From Gemmobacter serpentinus (lineage in GTDB: Bacteria; Pseudomonadota; Alphaproteobacteria; Rhodobacterales; Rhodobacteraceae), in NCBI RefSeq assembly GCF_008973825.1, contig NZ_WCHR01000007.1, positions 124,001-188,000 of the forward strand: DNA of 64,000 bases. The letters are read 5' to 3'. Shown in pieces: positions 43,226-52,211 of the stretch. The notes under the pieces are model-generated. The model saw nothing but the letters and a program-made list of their open reading frames with translations. It was not told the origin of the DNA and ran no database searches. The translations under genes were made by a program, and so were the position numbers. The first letter of the stretch is position 1, and every line of letters begins with the position of its first letter.

Positions 43226-45301
43226 TCAGGCCCGGCGCTGCCCCATGCGGCCTTCGCGCAGCCAGCCGGTCAGCACCAGCGCGGTCGCAATCAAGAGCCA
43301 GGCCCAGGCGGGCAGGATCTCCGCCACGCGAACATCCTGCGCCACATAGGCCTCGCGCGGGGTGATGCCGATCCAGCCACGCCCCGCGGCGGTGCGGCCA
43401 ATGCCGACCGCCCGCAGATCGGGCAGCCCGTCCTCGATGCGCAAGGTGCCACCGCCGGTCGCGGCGATGTAGTCGCCCAAGGGGGCGGCGCTTGCAAGGG
43501 TGGTCTCAAATTCACGCGGCGCGGGCGGGCCCATGGCCACGACCGTTGCCAGATCGTCCTGTTTCAGCCGGTAAAGCCCGACCAGCGGCGCGGGAATCGT
43601 GGCGCTGTAAAGGCCAGGGCCGCGCTCGGCCAGTTGCAACTGCGTCACGGTGCCATCGGGCGCGGTGATCTCGACCGCCTTTGGCGGGACCGAGGCCAGG
43701 GTGCGGCGGGTGATGCGCAGGGCCTGATCCTCGGGGATCGCCGACAGCGTCTCCTCTTCCAGATCGGGTTCCTTCAGCATCCAATGCGCGAGGCGCCGCA
43801 GCAGTTCCAGTTGCGGCCCGCCGCCCTCATAGCCGCGCCCCCAGAGCCAGGCGTGATCCGAGGCCAGCACCGCCACCCGCCCCTTGCCCTCACGCGATAG
43901 AACCAGAAGCGGCTTGTCCTCCAGCCCCTGCATCACCACCTGGCCTTGCCCGCGCGCCGCGATCTCGATCTGGCGGAACCAGCGGCCCCAGCCGCCCTCG
44001 GGTGCCTGTTTCTCAAGCCCCTGGGTCACCGGATGGCGTTGACCAAGATCGGTCAGCGCCGGGCGGAAGCCGCCTTCCAGCACCCGACTGGTGGTCGTGA
44101 CCGGCAGGATATCGGCCAGAGGTGAGCGCCAGAGGCTGTCGGCGGTGCCAAATTCCGGCCCTGCCGCCACCAGAACCGTTCCACCGTTGAAGACGTAATC
44201 GCGCACGTTTTCAAGGTATTGCGTGGGCAGGATGCCGCGCAGGCGGTAGCGGTCAAAGATGATCAGATCGAATTCGTCGATCTTTTCGACAAACAGTTCG
44301 CGCGTTGGGAAAGCAATCAACGACAGCTCGTCGACCGGGATGCCATCCTGCTTCTCCGGCGGACGCAGGATGGTAAAATGCACAAGATCGACCGAAGGGT
44401 CGGATTTCAGCAGGTTGCGCCAGACCCGCTCGCCTGCATGTGGCTCGCCCGAGACCAGCAACACGCGCAGACGGTCGCGCACCCCGTTGATCGCGGTGAC
44501 AGAGGCGTTGTTGCGGGTGGTCAGCTCTCCCTCGGCCTCGGCCACCTCGAATTGCAGCACATTCTGGCCGCCATGTGACAGCGTGACCGGCAATTCCAGA
44601 TCCTCGCCCACCGGGACCGAATACCATTCGGGCTCCGCGCCATCCACCGCAATGGACAGATCGGCAACACCGGCCAGACCGGGGGGCACATCGCCCTGAT
44701 CCTCGACCCGCAGGGTCAGCATGACCGGCTCACCCAGAATGGCGAAGGCGGGCGCGTTCTTCACGATCAACCGGCGGTCCCAGTCGCGGTCGCGCCCGGT
44801 CAACAACAGATGCACCGGGGCCGGGCTGTCAGGTGTCAGCGCGGTATCATGCGCCTGCCCGTCCGACAGGATCACCGCGCCCGCGATCCGGTCACGGGGT
44901 TCGGCGGCGATCGCCTCGGCCAAGGTCGCCATCACCGGCGATCCGGCATCGCCGGGGGCATCGCGCACCGTGACTTCGCGCAGTTCGGCATTGGGTTCTG
45001 CCGCAACCTCGGCCCGCAGGGCCGCCAGCGCCGATTGCACCTGTACGCCGCGATCGCCCACCGACTGGCTGGAGGTTTCATCGACCACCGCGATCACGAT
45101 ATCGGATAGCGGTTTGCGGTCCTCTTCCTGCAAGGACGGGTTGGCAAGGGCCGCCAACAGCACCAGCGCCGCAAGTCCGCGCCACGGCCAGCCCGCCAGC
45201 CCGCGCCACAGCGCAACCACAACCAGCACCAGCGCCAGCACGCCGATGCCCGCCAGCAATGGCAGCGGCAAAAGCGGGTTCAGGATCAGGGTTCCGCTCA
45301 T
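43226..45301 (-). CDS. Membrane protein with glutamine-amidotransferase-like fold
   Basis: A 691-residue protein. N-terminal two helices (about residues 12-60), a VWA-like sandwich region (SDIVIAVVDETSSQSVGDRG) without an intact MIDAS, a class I amidotransferase-like domain (LLVSGEPHAGERVWRNLLKSD; DYVFNGGTVLVAAGPEFG) with no catalytic cysteine, and one C-terminal helix (AWAWLLIATALVLTGW). It overlaps the upstream BatA/DUF4159 gene by 4 bp. Part of the MoxR operon; likely a structural envelope component. Confidence 0.8.
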   Translation of the reverse strand: MSGTLILNPLLPLPLLAGIGVLALVLVVVALWRGLAGWPWRGLAALVLLAALANPSLQEEDRKPLSDIVIAVVDETSSQSVGDRGVQVQSALAALRAEVAAEPNAELREVTVRDAPGDAGSPVMATLAEAIAAEPRDRIAGAVILSDGQAHDTALTPDSPAPVHLLLTGRDRDWDRRLIVKNAPAFAILGEPVMLTLRVEDQGDVPPGLAGVADLSIAVDGAEPEWYSVPVGEDLELPVTLSHGGQNVLQFEVAEAEGELTTRNNASVTAINGVRDRLRVLLVSGEPHAGERVWRNLLKSDPSVDLVHFTILRPPEKQDGIPVDELSLIAFPTRELFVEKIDEFDLIIFDRYRLRGILPTQYLENVRDYVFNGGTVLVAAGPEFGTADSLWRSPLADILPVTTTSRVLEGGFRPALTDLGQRHPVTQGLEKQAPEGGWGRWFRQIEIAARGQGQVVMQGLEDKPLLVLSREGKGRVAVLASDHAWLWGRGYEGGGPQLELLRRLAHWMLKEPDLEEETLSAIPEDQALRITRRTLASVPPKAVEITAPDGTVTQLQLAERGPGLYSATIPAPLVGLYRLKQDDLATVVAMGPPAPREFETTLASAAPLGDYIAATGGGTLRIEDGLPDLRAVGIGRTAAGRGWIGITPREAYVAQDVRVAEILPAWAWLLIATALVLTGWLREGRMGQRRA

Positions 45302-48093
45302 TGTCCCAGCCTTTCCAGCAGGGCCGGCACATGGACCTGATCGGATTTGTAATTGCCGGTGAAGACATGCATGATCAGGTTGATGCCAAAGCGATAGGCG
45401 ATCTCCCGCTGCCGCTCGCCCGCGTCACCACGCCCGACCGGATAGGACGGCATCCCTTGCGCATCCACCGCCCAGGCGGCGGCCCAGTCATTGCCGCCGA
45501 TCACCACCGGCGTCACCCCGTCATTGAGGGTGCGGAAGGGCATTCCCTCCTCTGCCTCGGCATCGGGGGGCGGGGCCTCGACCCAGATCGGGCCATTCTG
45601 GCGGCCCGGAAAATCCTGCAACAGATAGAAAGTTCGGGTCAGCACATGATCCCCCGAGATCTGCTGCAGCGGCGGCACATCCAGCGCCGCCGCGATCAGT
45701 TGCAAGCGCCGCGCCTCGGGTGAGGTGCCGCCCGCGATCCCGGCATCGCGGGTGTCGAACAGGATCATGCCGCCGGTGCGCAGGAACTGGTTCAGCTTCT
45801 GATAGGCCGCAACCGAAGGCAGCGGCTGATCCGCCGTCACCGGCCAGTAAAGGAAGGGAAAGAAGGCCAGTTCATCACGCTCGATATCCACCGCCATCGG
45901 CTCGGCCGGTTCAATCGTGGTGCGGGCATAAAGCTGTTGGCCAAGGCCGCGCAAGCCGTCGCGGGACAGATCATCGGTGCGGCTGTCGCCGGTCACCACA
46001 TAGGCCAGCCGCAATTCCGTCGTGGCCTCCAGCGCGAAGGCGTCCTGTGCCCCGCCCTGCGATCCGGCCCCTGTCCCGGCCCGCGCCTCATTCGGCGCCA
46101 TCGTCTGCGCCTGCGCCTGCGGGACAGGCAGCAAAAGCACAAGGCAGATAAGGGCGGCGATCCGGCCCACCAGCCGCCCCGAAAGCCAGAGCGCGGCAAG
46201 GATATCGGCAGAGAGCAGCAACAACGCCCCGGCAAGGAAGGCGCCCTTCAAGGGCTGCTCACGCGGGCCCTCGATCCCTTCCACGGGCACAGAGGTCGGC
46301 CATACCGCCGCGCGCAACACGGTCTCCGGTCCGATCACGTTCAGCGCCACCCGCCGGTCTTCCCCTGCATAAAGCCCGGGCGGATGCTCCGGCCCCGGCA
46401 TGGCGCCCGCCAGATCCTCGCCCCGGATGCCGGGCAGACCTTGGGGGGCTTGCAATTGGCCAAAGGCATCAAGCACCTTTTCCGGCGTGAAGACCTGCCC
46501 GCGCAGATCGGCGGCATCCGCCAATGCGGGCCGGGTGGAGACGGTCAGCCGTTCCAGCATGTTCACGAACAGACCCGACAGCGGCAGCGATGACCATTCC
46601 GCATTGGCGGTGACATGAAACAGCACGACCTGCCCCTGCCCCAGCACCTTGCGGGTGACTAGCGGCGTGCCATCGGCCAGCATGGCAATGCTGCGCTCGG
46701 ACAAATCCGGATCGGGCTGCGCCAGAACCTGCGCCCGGATCGCGACTTCGGCAGGCACATCCAGCCCGAAGAACGGGCTGTCCTTCGGGAAGGGGGCCAG
46801 TGTCTTCGGGTCGCCCCAGCTCATGGCCCCGCCAAGGCTGCGCCCGCCTTCGCGCAATCGCACCGGCAAAAGCGGGTCTTCGTCGCTGCGCGCAACCTCG
46901 GAGGCCGCAAGTTTCGGCCCGGCAAAACGCAGCAAAAGCCCGCCCGCCTCGACCCATTTCACAAGGCCATTGCTTTCTTCCTGCGTCAGCCGCGCCACAT
47001 CGGTCAGCACGATGACATCGGGATTGGCGCGCAGCACGTCGATCAGCGCGCCGTCGATCAGCTCTGCCACGGGGGCCAATGCCTGCCGCAGATAATGCGT
47101 GGGCGAGAGCAGGATCAGCCCCTCGCGATCCGCGCCACCGCCAATCAGCGCAACCTTGCGCCGCTTCAGGCTGTCATCGCTGAGCGTGACAGAGCCTGCG
47201 GTGCGGCTGCCCGCAATCTCGAACCGCGTCAGGCGGTTGCGCAATTCGGGCGGCAGGTTCAGCGCGGTTTCGCCAGAGGTGGCCCCGGTTGCGAATGTCA
47301 GCGTCGCGCGGGTCAGCTCGCGCTCGATCCCGGCAGGGTCAAGGCCGCGGGCAGAGACCTCAATCTCGGTCTGGGTGCCTGCCGGCAGGCGCTGCGCCGC
47401 GATCTGCACCGCGCCATCACGAAAGGTCACTGGATTCAACGCCAGAACCGGGCGCGGCGTCTCAAACACCCGCACCGCGCCACGCACCTGCAGGGCGGCC
47501 AGCAATGCGGCGCGCCCGTCATGGTCGATCCCGTCGGAAATCCAGTAACTGTCAAAATCTCCCTCTGGCAGCGCCGCCTGCCAATCGGCCAGTGCTTGCG
47601 GTGCCCATGGTTGCGGCTGCAACGCGATGAGGCGCGATGTCACCGCCTGTGCGGCCTGAAACACCGGGGCCTGCGGCATATCGGTCAGGCGCAAGAGCGC
47701 AAGCGGGCGTCCTGCCCGCTCGGCGGCCTCGGCCACGCGGCTGGCCTGATCGATGCGGCGGGGCCAGTCGCGGGCATCGGCCCAACCTGCATCCATCACG
47801 ATCAGCAAAGGCGCGTCCGAGGATGCCTCTTGCCGCGCCGGGTTCAACACCGGCCCGGCAAAGGCCAGAATCGCCGCGGCCACCGCCAATGCGCGCAGGA
47901 TCAGCAGCCAAAGCGGCGTGCGATCCGTCTCGCTATCCGCGTCCTTAAGGCCAAGCAGCAGCGCCACGCCGGGAAAGCGCCGCCGGATCGGCGCGGGCGG
48001 CACCGCCCGCAGCAGGATCCACAGGAGCGGCAGACCGATCAGCGCAGTCAGGATCAGCGGCGTGGTAAAGCCAAGGGGACCAAGCATCCACAT
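45298..48093 (-). CDS. BatA-like membrane protein with DUF4159 domain
   Basis: A 931-residue protein. The N-terminus is BatA-like: two helices and the FPGVALLLGL...RTPLWLLILRALAVAAAILAFAGPVLNP block. A degenerate VWA domain follows (LLIVMDAGWADARDW; DAGWA in place of DxSxS). A helix around residue 670 precedes the C-terminal DUF4159 domain (LRLAYVVTGDSRTDDLSR; FLRTGGMILFDTRDAGI). Start ATG at 48093 overlaps the DUF58 stop by one base. Typical alphaproteobacterial aerotolerance-type operon member; biochemical function unknown. Confidence 0.85.
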   Translation of the reverse strand: MWMLGPLGFTTPLILTALIGLPLLWILLRAVPPAPIRRRFPGVALLLGLKDADSETDRTPLWLLILRALAVAAAILAFAGPVLNPARQEASSDAPLLIVMDAGWADARDWPRRIDQASRVAEAAERAGRPLALLRLTDMPQAPVFQAAQAVTSRLIALQPQPWAPQALADWQAALPEGDFDSYWISDGIDHDGRAALLAALQVRGAVRVFETPRPVLALNPVTFRDGAVQIAAQRLPAGTQTEIEVSARGLDPAGIERELTRATLTFATGATSGETALNLPPELRNRLTRFEIAGSRTAGSVTLSDDSLKRRKVALIGGGADREGLILLSPTHYLRQALAPVAELIDGALIDVLRANPDVIVLTDVARLTQEESNGLVKWVEAGGLLLRFAGPKLAASEVARSDEDPLLPVRLREGGRSLGGAMSWGDPKTLAPFPKDSPFFGLDVPAEVAIRAQVLAQPDPDLSERSIAMLADGTPLVTRKVLGQGQVVLFHVTANAEWSSLPLSGLFVNMLERLTVSTRPALADAADLRGQVFTPEKVLDAFGQLQAPQGLPGIRGEDLAGAMPGPEHPPGLYAGEDRRVALNVIGPETVLRAAVWPTSVPVEGIEGPREQPLKGAFLAGALLLLSADILAALWLSGRLVGRIAALICLVLLLPVPQAQAQTMAPNEARAGTGAGSQGGAQDAFALEATTELRLAYVVTGDSRTDDLSRDGLRGLGQQLYARTTIEPAEPMAVDIERDELAFFPFLYWPVTADQPLPSVAAYQKLNQFLRTGGMILFDTRDAGIAGGTSPEARRLQLIAAALDVPPLQQISGDHVLTRTFYLLQDFPGRQNGPIWVEAPPPDAEAEEGMPFRTLNDGVTPVVIGGNDWAAAWAVDAQGMPSYPVGRGDAGERQREIAYRFGINLIMHVFTGNYKSDQVHVPALLERLGQ

Positions 48094-48977
48094 CAGAGCG
48101 CGGCCTCCAGCGCACGATAAAGCCAAAGCAGCGCGGGCTGCGCGGCATCGCCCGTATGATGGCTGGACAGATGCCAGCCCGAGGCACGGGCAAGGTCTGA
48201 TAGCCGGGCGCGGCGCTCCTCCAGCCGGGCCAGGTAGCGCGCCCGCAGATCGCCCGCGCGCAATGTCTCGAACCGCAGGCTGCCGCCCATCGATTCAAAG
48301 ATGGTGCGCCCGTCAAAGGGGAAGGTTTCTTCTGCCGGGTCAAGCACTTGCAGGATGACGCCGCGCGCACCACGGTCGCTGGCGGCCCCCATGGCAGCCT
48401 CAACCCCGGACAGATCGCCCAGAAAATCCGAGATCAACACCACCCGGCCATGCGGCAGAATGCCGGTCGCATCGGGTTTGCCGAAATCGGCCGTGCCATC
48501 CTCGGACAGCGCCAGTGCCAGCCGTTCCGCCTGCGCCCGGCCCGAGCGCGGCGGGGTCAGCCCTCCGGTCAGCCCGACACGCTCGCCTCCGCGCAGCAAC
48601 AGGACCGACAAGGCGAGTGCCAGCAGCCGCGCCCGATCTGCCTTCGGCGCGCGCATCTTGTCGCCGCTGAACCGCATCGAGGCGCTGGTATCAACCCAAA
48701 GCGAGACGCTTTGCGCCGCCTGCCATTCGCGTTCGCGCACATATTGCACATCGCCCCGCGCCGAGCGGCGCCAGTCGATCATCCGCGCAGCATCGCCCGT
48801 ATGCGCCTGACGGTATTGCCAGAATTCATCGCCCATGCCTGCCCGTCTGCGCCCGTGATCGCCCAGCGTCACGGCAGAGGCCAGATGATCCGCCGCCGCA
48901 AGCAAAGGCGGTAGCGCGGCCCCCAAGGTGCCCGCCCGCGCCCGCAGATCGGCGGCCAAATCTGGCGCGTTGCTCAC
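48093..48977 (-). CDS. DUF58-domain protein
   Basis: A 294-residue cytoplasmic protein with a DUF58/VWA-like fold. Motifs GDEFWQYRQAHTGDAARMIDWRRSAR and VSLWVDTSASM are characteristic; the MIDAS-like DTSAS is intact. Its start overlaps the moxR stop by 4 bp. MoxR-DUF58 pairs are thought to act as chaperone/adaptor for metal-centre or envelope protein maturation. Confidence 0.93.
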   Translation of the reverse strand: MSNAPDLAADLRARAGTLGAALPPLLAAADHLASAVTLGDHGRRRAGMGDEFWQYRQAHTGDAARMIDWRRSARGDVQYVREREWQAAQSVSLWVDTSASMRFSGDKMRAPKADRARLLALALSVLLLRGGERVGLTGGLTPPRSGRAQAERLALALSEDGTADFGKPDATGILPHGRVVLISDFLGDLSGVEAAMGAASDRGARGVILQVLDPAEETFPFDGRTIFESMGGSLRFETLRAGDLRARYLARLEERRARLSDLARASGWHLSSHHTGDAAQPALLWLYRALEAAL

Positions 48978-49972
48978 GCCGCAGCCTCAAGCCGCAGGCT
49001 GCGCGCAGCCACCCGGTCAATGACCGCAGCCAGGCTTTCGCCCCGGGCCCGCGCGGCAAAGTTCAGCGCCATACGATGGGTCAGGACCGGACGCGCCAGT
49101 GCCGCCACATCGGCAACCGAAGGGGCCAGCCGGCCATCCAGCAGCGCCCGCGCGCGGCAAGTCAGCATCAAGGCCTGCGCGGCGCGTGGCCCCGGCCCCC
49201 AGGACAGCGTGTCGGCCAGCGCGGCGCCTTCGGCCTCGGCCGGACGACAGGCGCGCACCAGATCAAGGATCGCCTCCACCACCGTTTCGCCAACCGGCAT
49301 CCGGCGGATCACCTCTTGCGCGTCCAGCAGCTCGGCTGCGGTAAAGACCTGATGCGCCGCAGCCTCTTCGGCACCGGTGGTGGCCAGCAGGATCTCGCGC
49401 TCGGCCTTGCGGTCAGGATATTCAACGTCGATCTGCACAAGGAAGCGGTCCAGTTGCGCCTCGGGCAGCGGATAGGTGCCTTCCTGTTCGATCGGGTTCT
49501 GCGTCGCCAGGACATGGAAGGGGCGGCCCAGCGGGCGATGCTGGCCCGCGATGGTCACCTCGCGTTCCTGCATGGCCTGCAGCAGCGCCGATTGGGTGCG
49601 TGGGCTGGCGCGGTTGATCTCATCCGCCATCAGAAGCTGGCAGAAGATCGGCCCTTCGATGAAGCGGAAGGCGCGGCTGCCATCGGTGGCGGTTTCCAAC
49701 ACCTCGGAACCCAGGATATCGGCGGGCATCAGATCGGGGGTGAACTGGATGCGGCTGCCCTTCAGCCCCATCACGGTCGAAAGCGTATCGACCAGACGCG
49801 TCTTGCCAAGCCCGGGCAGGCCGACCAGCAGCGCGTGCCCCCCGCAAAGCATGGAGGCCAGAACCAGCTCCACCACGCGTTCCTGTCCGATGAAGCGGCG
49901 GTTGATCGAGGCCTTGGCACCTGACAGCTTTTCGCCCAAAGCCTCAATCCGCTGCACCAGTTCTTCCGCCAT
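48974..49972 (-). CDS. MoxR-family AAA+ ATPase
   Basis: A 332-residue AAA+ chaperone. Walker A GLPGLGKT, Walker B LLMADEINRASPRTQSALLQAMQE and the sensor/finger region LATQNPIEQEGTYPLPEAQLDRF are all typical MoxR motifs. The ATG at 49972 is where homology begins; the ribosome site is weak. First gene of the four-gene minus-strand unit MoxR-DUF58-BatA/DUF4159-membrane protein. Confidence 0.95.
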   Translation of the reverse strand: MAEELVQRIEALGEKLSGAKASINRRFIGQERVVELVLASMLCGGHALLVGLPGLGKTRLVDTLSTVMGLKGSRIQFTPDLMPADILGSEVLETATDGSRAFRFIEGPIFCQLLMADEINRASPRTQSALLQAMQEREVTIAGQHRPLGRPFHVLATQNPIEQEGTYPLPEAQLDRFLVQIDVEYPDRKAEREILLATTGAEEAAAHQVFTAAELLDAQEVIRRMPVGETVVEAILDLVRACRPAEAEGAALADTLSWGPGPRAAQALMLTCRARALLDGRLAPSVADVAALARPVLTHRMALNFAARARGESLAAVIDRVAARSLRLEAAA

Positions 49973-50057
49973 GACTTTACCCTTCGAGGCCCTATAATCG
50001 CCCATTAGAGCGGATCGTGACGCCGGGCACAAATGACAAAAGCGAAAGGGCCGCAAC

Positions 50058-50606
50058 ATGGTTGAAAACACGCCGATGCTGGAAGCCGTGCAGCGCGAAA
50101 GCAGGAAGGGGCCGCCGCCCGTCCATCTTTGGAACCCGCCCTATTGCGGCGAGATGGACATGCGGATCGCGCGCGATGGCACCTGGTTCCACGAGGGCAC
50201 GCCGATCGGGCGCGCGCCACTGGTGCGGCTGTTCGCCTCGATCCTGAAACTGGAAGAGGGGCGGTTCTATCTGGTGACCCCGGTGGAAAAGCTGGGCATC
50301 ACGGTGGAGGATGCCCCCTTCATCGCGGTGGATTTCACCGCAAGCGGTGAAGGGCCTGCACAGACCATCACCTTCACCACCAATGTCGAGGATCAGGTGG
50401 CGCTTGGCCCGGATCATCCGCTGCGAATGCAGGATGGCGCGCCCTATCTCATGGTGCGGCGCGGGCTTGAGGCACGGGTGGATCGCAAGAGCTTTTACCG
50501 GCTGATGGAGATCGGGGCGGTTGAGACTGCGAATGGAGAAGAGTGGTTCGGCATCCAGTCGCAGGGCACGTTTTTTCCGGTGATCCGGGCGGCGGAACTG
50601 ACCTGA
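50058..50606 (+). CDS. DUF1285-domain protein
   Basis: A 182-residue protein matching DUF1285: PPVHLWNPPYCGEMDMRIARDGTWFHEGTPIGR, LVRLFASIL, FYLVTPVEKLGITVEDAPF and SFYRLMEIG. It is divergent from moxR with 85 bp between starts. Function unknown; the fold is soluble and cytoplasmic. Confidence 0.9.
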   Translation: MVENTPMLEAVQRESRKGPPPVHLWNPPYCGEMDMRIARDGTWFHEGTPIGRAPLVRLFASILKLEEGRFYLVTPVEKLGITVEDAPFIAVDFTASGEGPAQTITFTTNVEDQVALGPDHPLRMQDGAPYLMVRRGLEARVDRKSFYRLMEIGAVETANGEEWFGIQSQGTFFPVIRAAELT

Positions 50607-50993
50607 TCCCGCATCCTGTGCCCAAGCCGGCCTGCAATCGACACGACGCCCCGGGGGAATTTCCCCCCCCTCTCTGCCCGGCCAGATGCTGACGGGGTTT
50701 AAGCCCGGTCTTCTCAACGGGATCACCACCTTGCGGATTCCGGGCATCGCACCGCCCTGCTGCCATCCTGATTCCCGTTGACACCCCGATTTGCCCGCGG
50801 GGCAACCGTTCGGGCCCTGACCTTCCTGATCATGCCGTCACGCACGCAGCTCACCCGGCACTTCATGGCACGGCTGGCACCCCGACCTATATCCACAAGC
50901 TGGCCTTCGGCCTTGCCCAAGCCAGCCTTGCCTCATAAAATACGCGGCAAAGGCGCAACCAAGCCAAAGCCAGATCACGCAAGGAATGCATCC
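50607..50993. other. 387-bp gene-free stretch
   Basis: Between the DUF1285 gene and the zinc-finger gene. It holds a short hairpin GGGGGA-ATT-TCCCCC at 50653-50667 without a T tract and a TTGACA at 50776-50781 that could be a -35 box. No RNA gene is recognised, and short frames here lack ribosome sites. Confidence 0.45.
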
Positions 50994-51179
50994 ATGTCCA
51001 TCGAAGCCCCGGAAACCCAGGTCGTCACCTCGTGGAAAGTGGCCTGTGACGGCGGCGAGGGCGCGCTTGGCCATCCGCGCGTCTGGCTGACCATCCCGCA
51101 TGACACCGGCTTTGTCGAATGCGGCTATTGCGACAAGCGCTATGTGATCGACCGCGATCACGCGCATGACGATCACTGA
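50994..51179 (+). CDS. Small zinc-finger (zf-CHCC, NDUFS6-like) protein
   Basis: A 61-residue protein. Zinc ligands are visible as VACDGG, the histidine in LGHPRVWL, and [11 protein letters not shown], the CHCC pattern shared with complex I accessory subunit NDUFS6. AAGGA precedes the ATG at 50994. In alphaproteobacteria such proteins may bind complex I or act alone. Cotranscribed with the DUF2459 gene 12 bp later. Confidence 0.9.
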   Translation: MSIEAPETQVVTSWKVACDGGEGALGHPRVWLTIPHDTGFVECGYCDKRYVIDRDHAHDDH

Positions 51180-51191
51180 GACCATCAGACT

Positions 51192-51872
51192 ATGAGGATT
51201 ACTGGGCGCGGGCTGGCTTTGACGCTGGCCGCGCCCTTTGTCATTGCGCTGCTGTGGTTTCTGGCAGGCTTTGCGGGCGCATTGCTGCCCGGCACAGTGA
51301 CGCCGCGCCCCGGCCCTGAAGCAGTCGAGATCCGGCTGATCGGCACCGCAATCCATTACGACATCGCCCTGCCCCTGACGCCCGAGACCCGTGCGCGCTT
51401 CGGCTTTGCCGCAAGCGATGGGGTCTTGGTGCAGGCGCCGGATGCTGAATGGCTGCTGGTCGGCTGGGGCGCGCGCGGCTTTTACGCGACCGCCGGCAGT
51501 TTCGCCGATGTGCCCTGGCCCGAGGTCGCCCGTGCGGTCATCGGCGACAGTTCGGTGATCCGGCTGGAGGCATGGCGTGATTTCCCGCTGGACGCCCTGC
51601 CGGATGCGCGGCGGATCCATCTGTCAGAGGCAGGCTTTACCGCCCTGCTGGACCGTATCGGGGACGAACTTGGCCCGCGGCCTGCGCTGGATTCGGCCCG
51701 TGACAGCTATGCTTTTTACCGCGCCCGCAGCCGGTTTTCCGCCCTGCACACCTGCAATACTTGGGTGGGCGCGGCGTTGCGCGATGCGGGTGTGCCACTG
51801 GGGGCTTGGACGCCGACCACGCAGGCCCTGCGCCTGTCGCTTTGGGCACAGGGCCCGAAAGCGGCGCATTGA
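51192..51872 (+). CDS. DUF2459 (TIGR02117-type) protein
   Basis: A 226-residue protein with an N-terminal hydrophobic segment (residues about 8-33) and the family blocks HYDIALP, LLVGWGARGFYATAG and HTCNTWVGAALRDAGVPLGAWTP. The conserved His and Cys suggest a papain-like or amidase fold, but no activity is established to my knowledge. Cotranscribed with the zinc-finger gene upstream. Confidence 0.87.
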   Translation: MRITGRGLALTLAAPFVIALLWFLAGFAGALLPGTVTPRPGPEAVEIRLIGTAIHYDIALPLTPETRARFGFAASDGVLVQAPDAEWLLVGWGARGFYATAGSFADVPWPEVARAVIGDSSVIRLEAWRDFPLDALPDARRIHLSEAGFTALLDRIGDELGPRPALDSARDSYAFYRARSRFSALHTCNTWVGAALRDAGVPLGAWTPTTQALRLSLWAQGPKAAH

Positions 51873-51925
51873 AGGCCCGGAAAGGCGCAGACAGGTGGGA
51901 ACCGTGTCGCGCGCCGGGAAAGGCC

Positions 51926-52165
51926 TCAGAACGCCTTGAATGTCATCGTGGTCAGGGTGCGCACGATGCCGGGAATGTCAAACAGCCGTTCCGACAGGTA
52001 ATGGCCGACATCCTGATCTTCAGGGATATAGATCTTGGCGATCAGGTCATATTCCCCGGAGGTGGAGTAAAGCTCGCTCACCACCTCGCGGTCATAGATC
52101 GCATCGGCCACCTTGTAGGTCTGGCCGGGGGTGCAGCGGAACTGGACGAAAACGCAGATCGACAT
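51926..52165 (-). CDS. Stand-alone RAM (Lrp/AsnC ligand-binding) domain protein
   Basis: A 79-residue protein consisting only of the ligand-binding RAM domain of Lrp/AsnC regulators, without a DNA-binding domain. The sequence ends IPGIVRTLTTMTFKAF and has SGEYDLIAKIYIPE, the usual ferredoxin-like fold. It could bind amino acids and modulate a partner Lrp protein. Convergent with the DUF2459 gene. Confidence 0.9.
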   Translation of the reverse strand: MSICVFVQFRCTPGQTYKVADAIYDREVVSELYSTSGEYDLIAKIYIPEDQDVGHYLSERLFDIPGIVRTLTTMTFKAF

Positions 52166-52211
52166 GGGATGGCTCCTTTGCGGGCACCATAGCCCGCAGA
52201 CGGGGCGGCGA

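Noticed and set aside
50653-50667. GGGGGA-ATT-TCCCCC hairpin as terminator of the DUF1285 gene
   Set aside because: Stem is short with a 3-base loop and no T tract; kept only as a remark in the gap entry.
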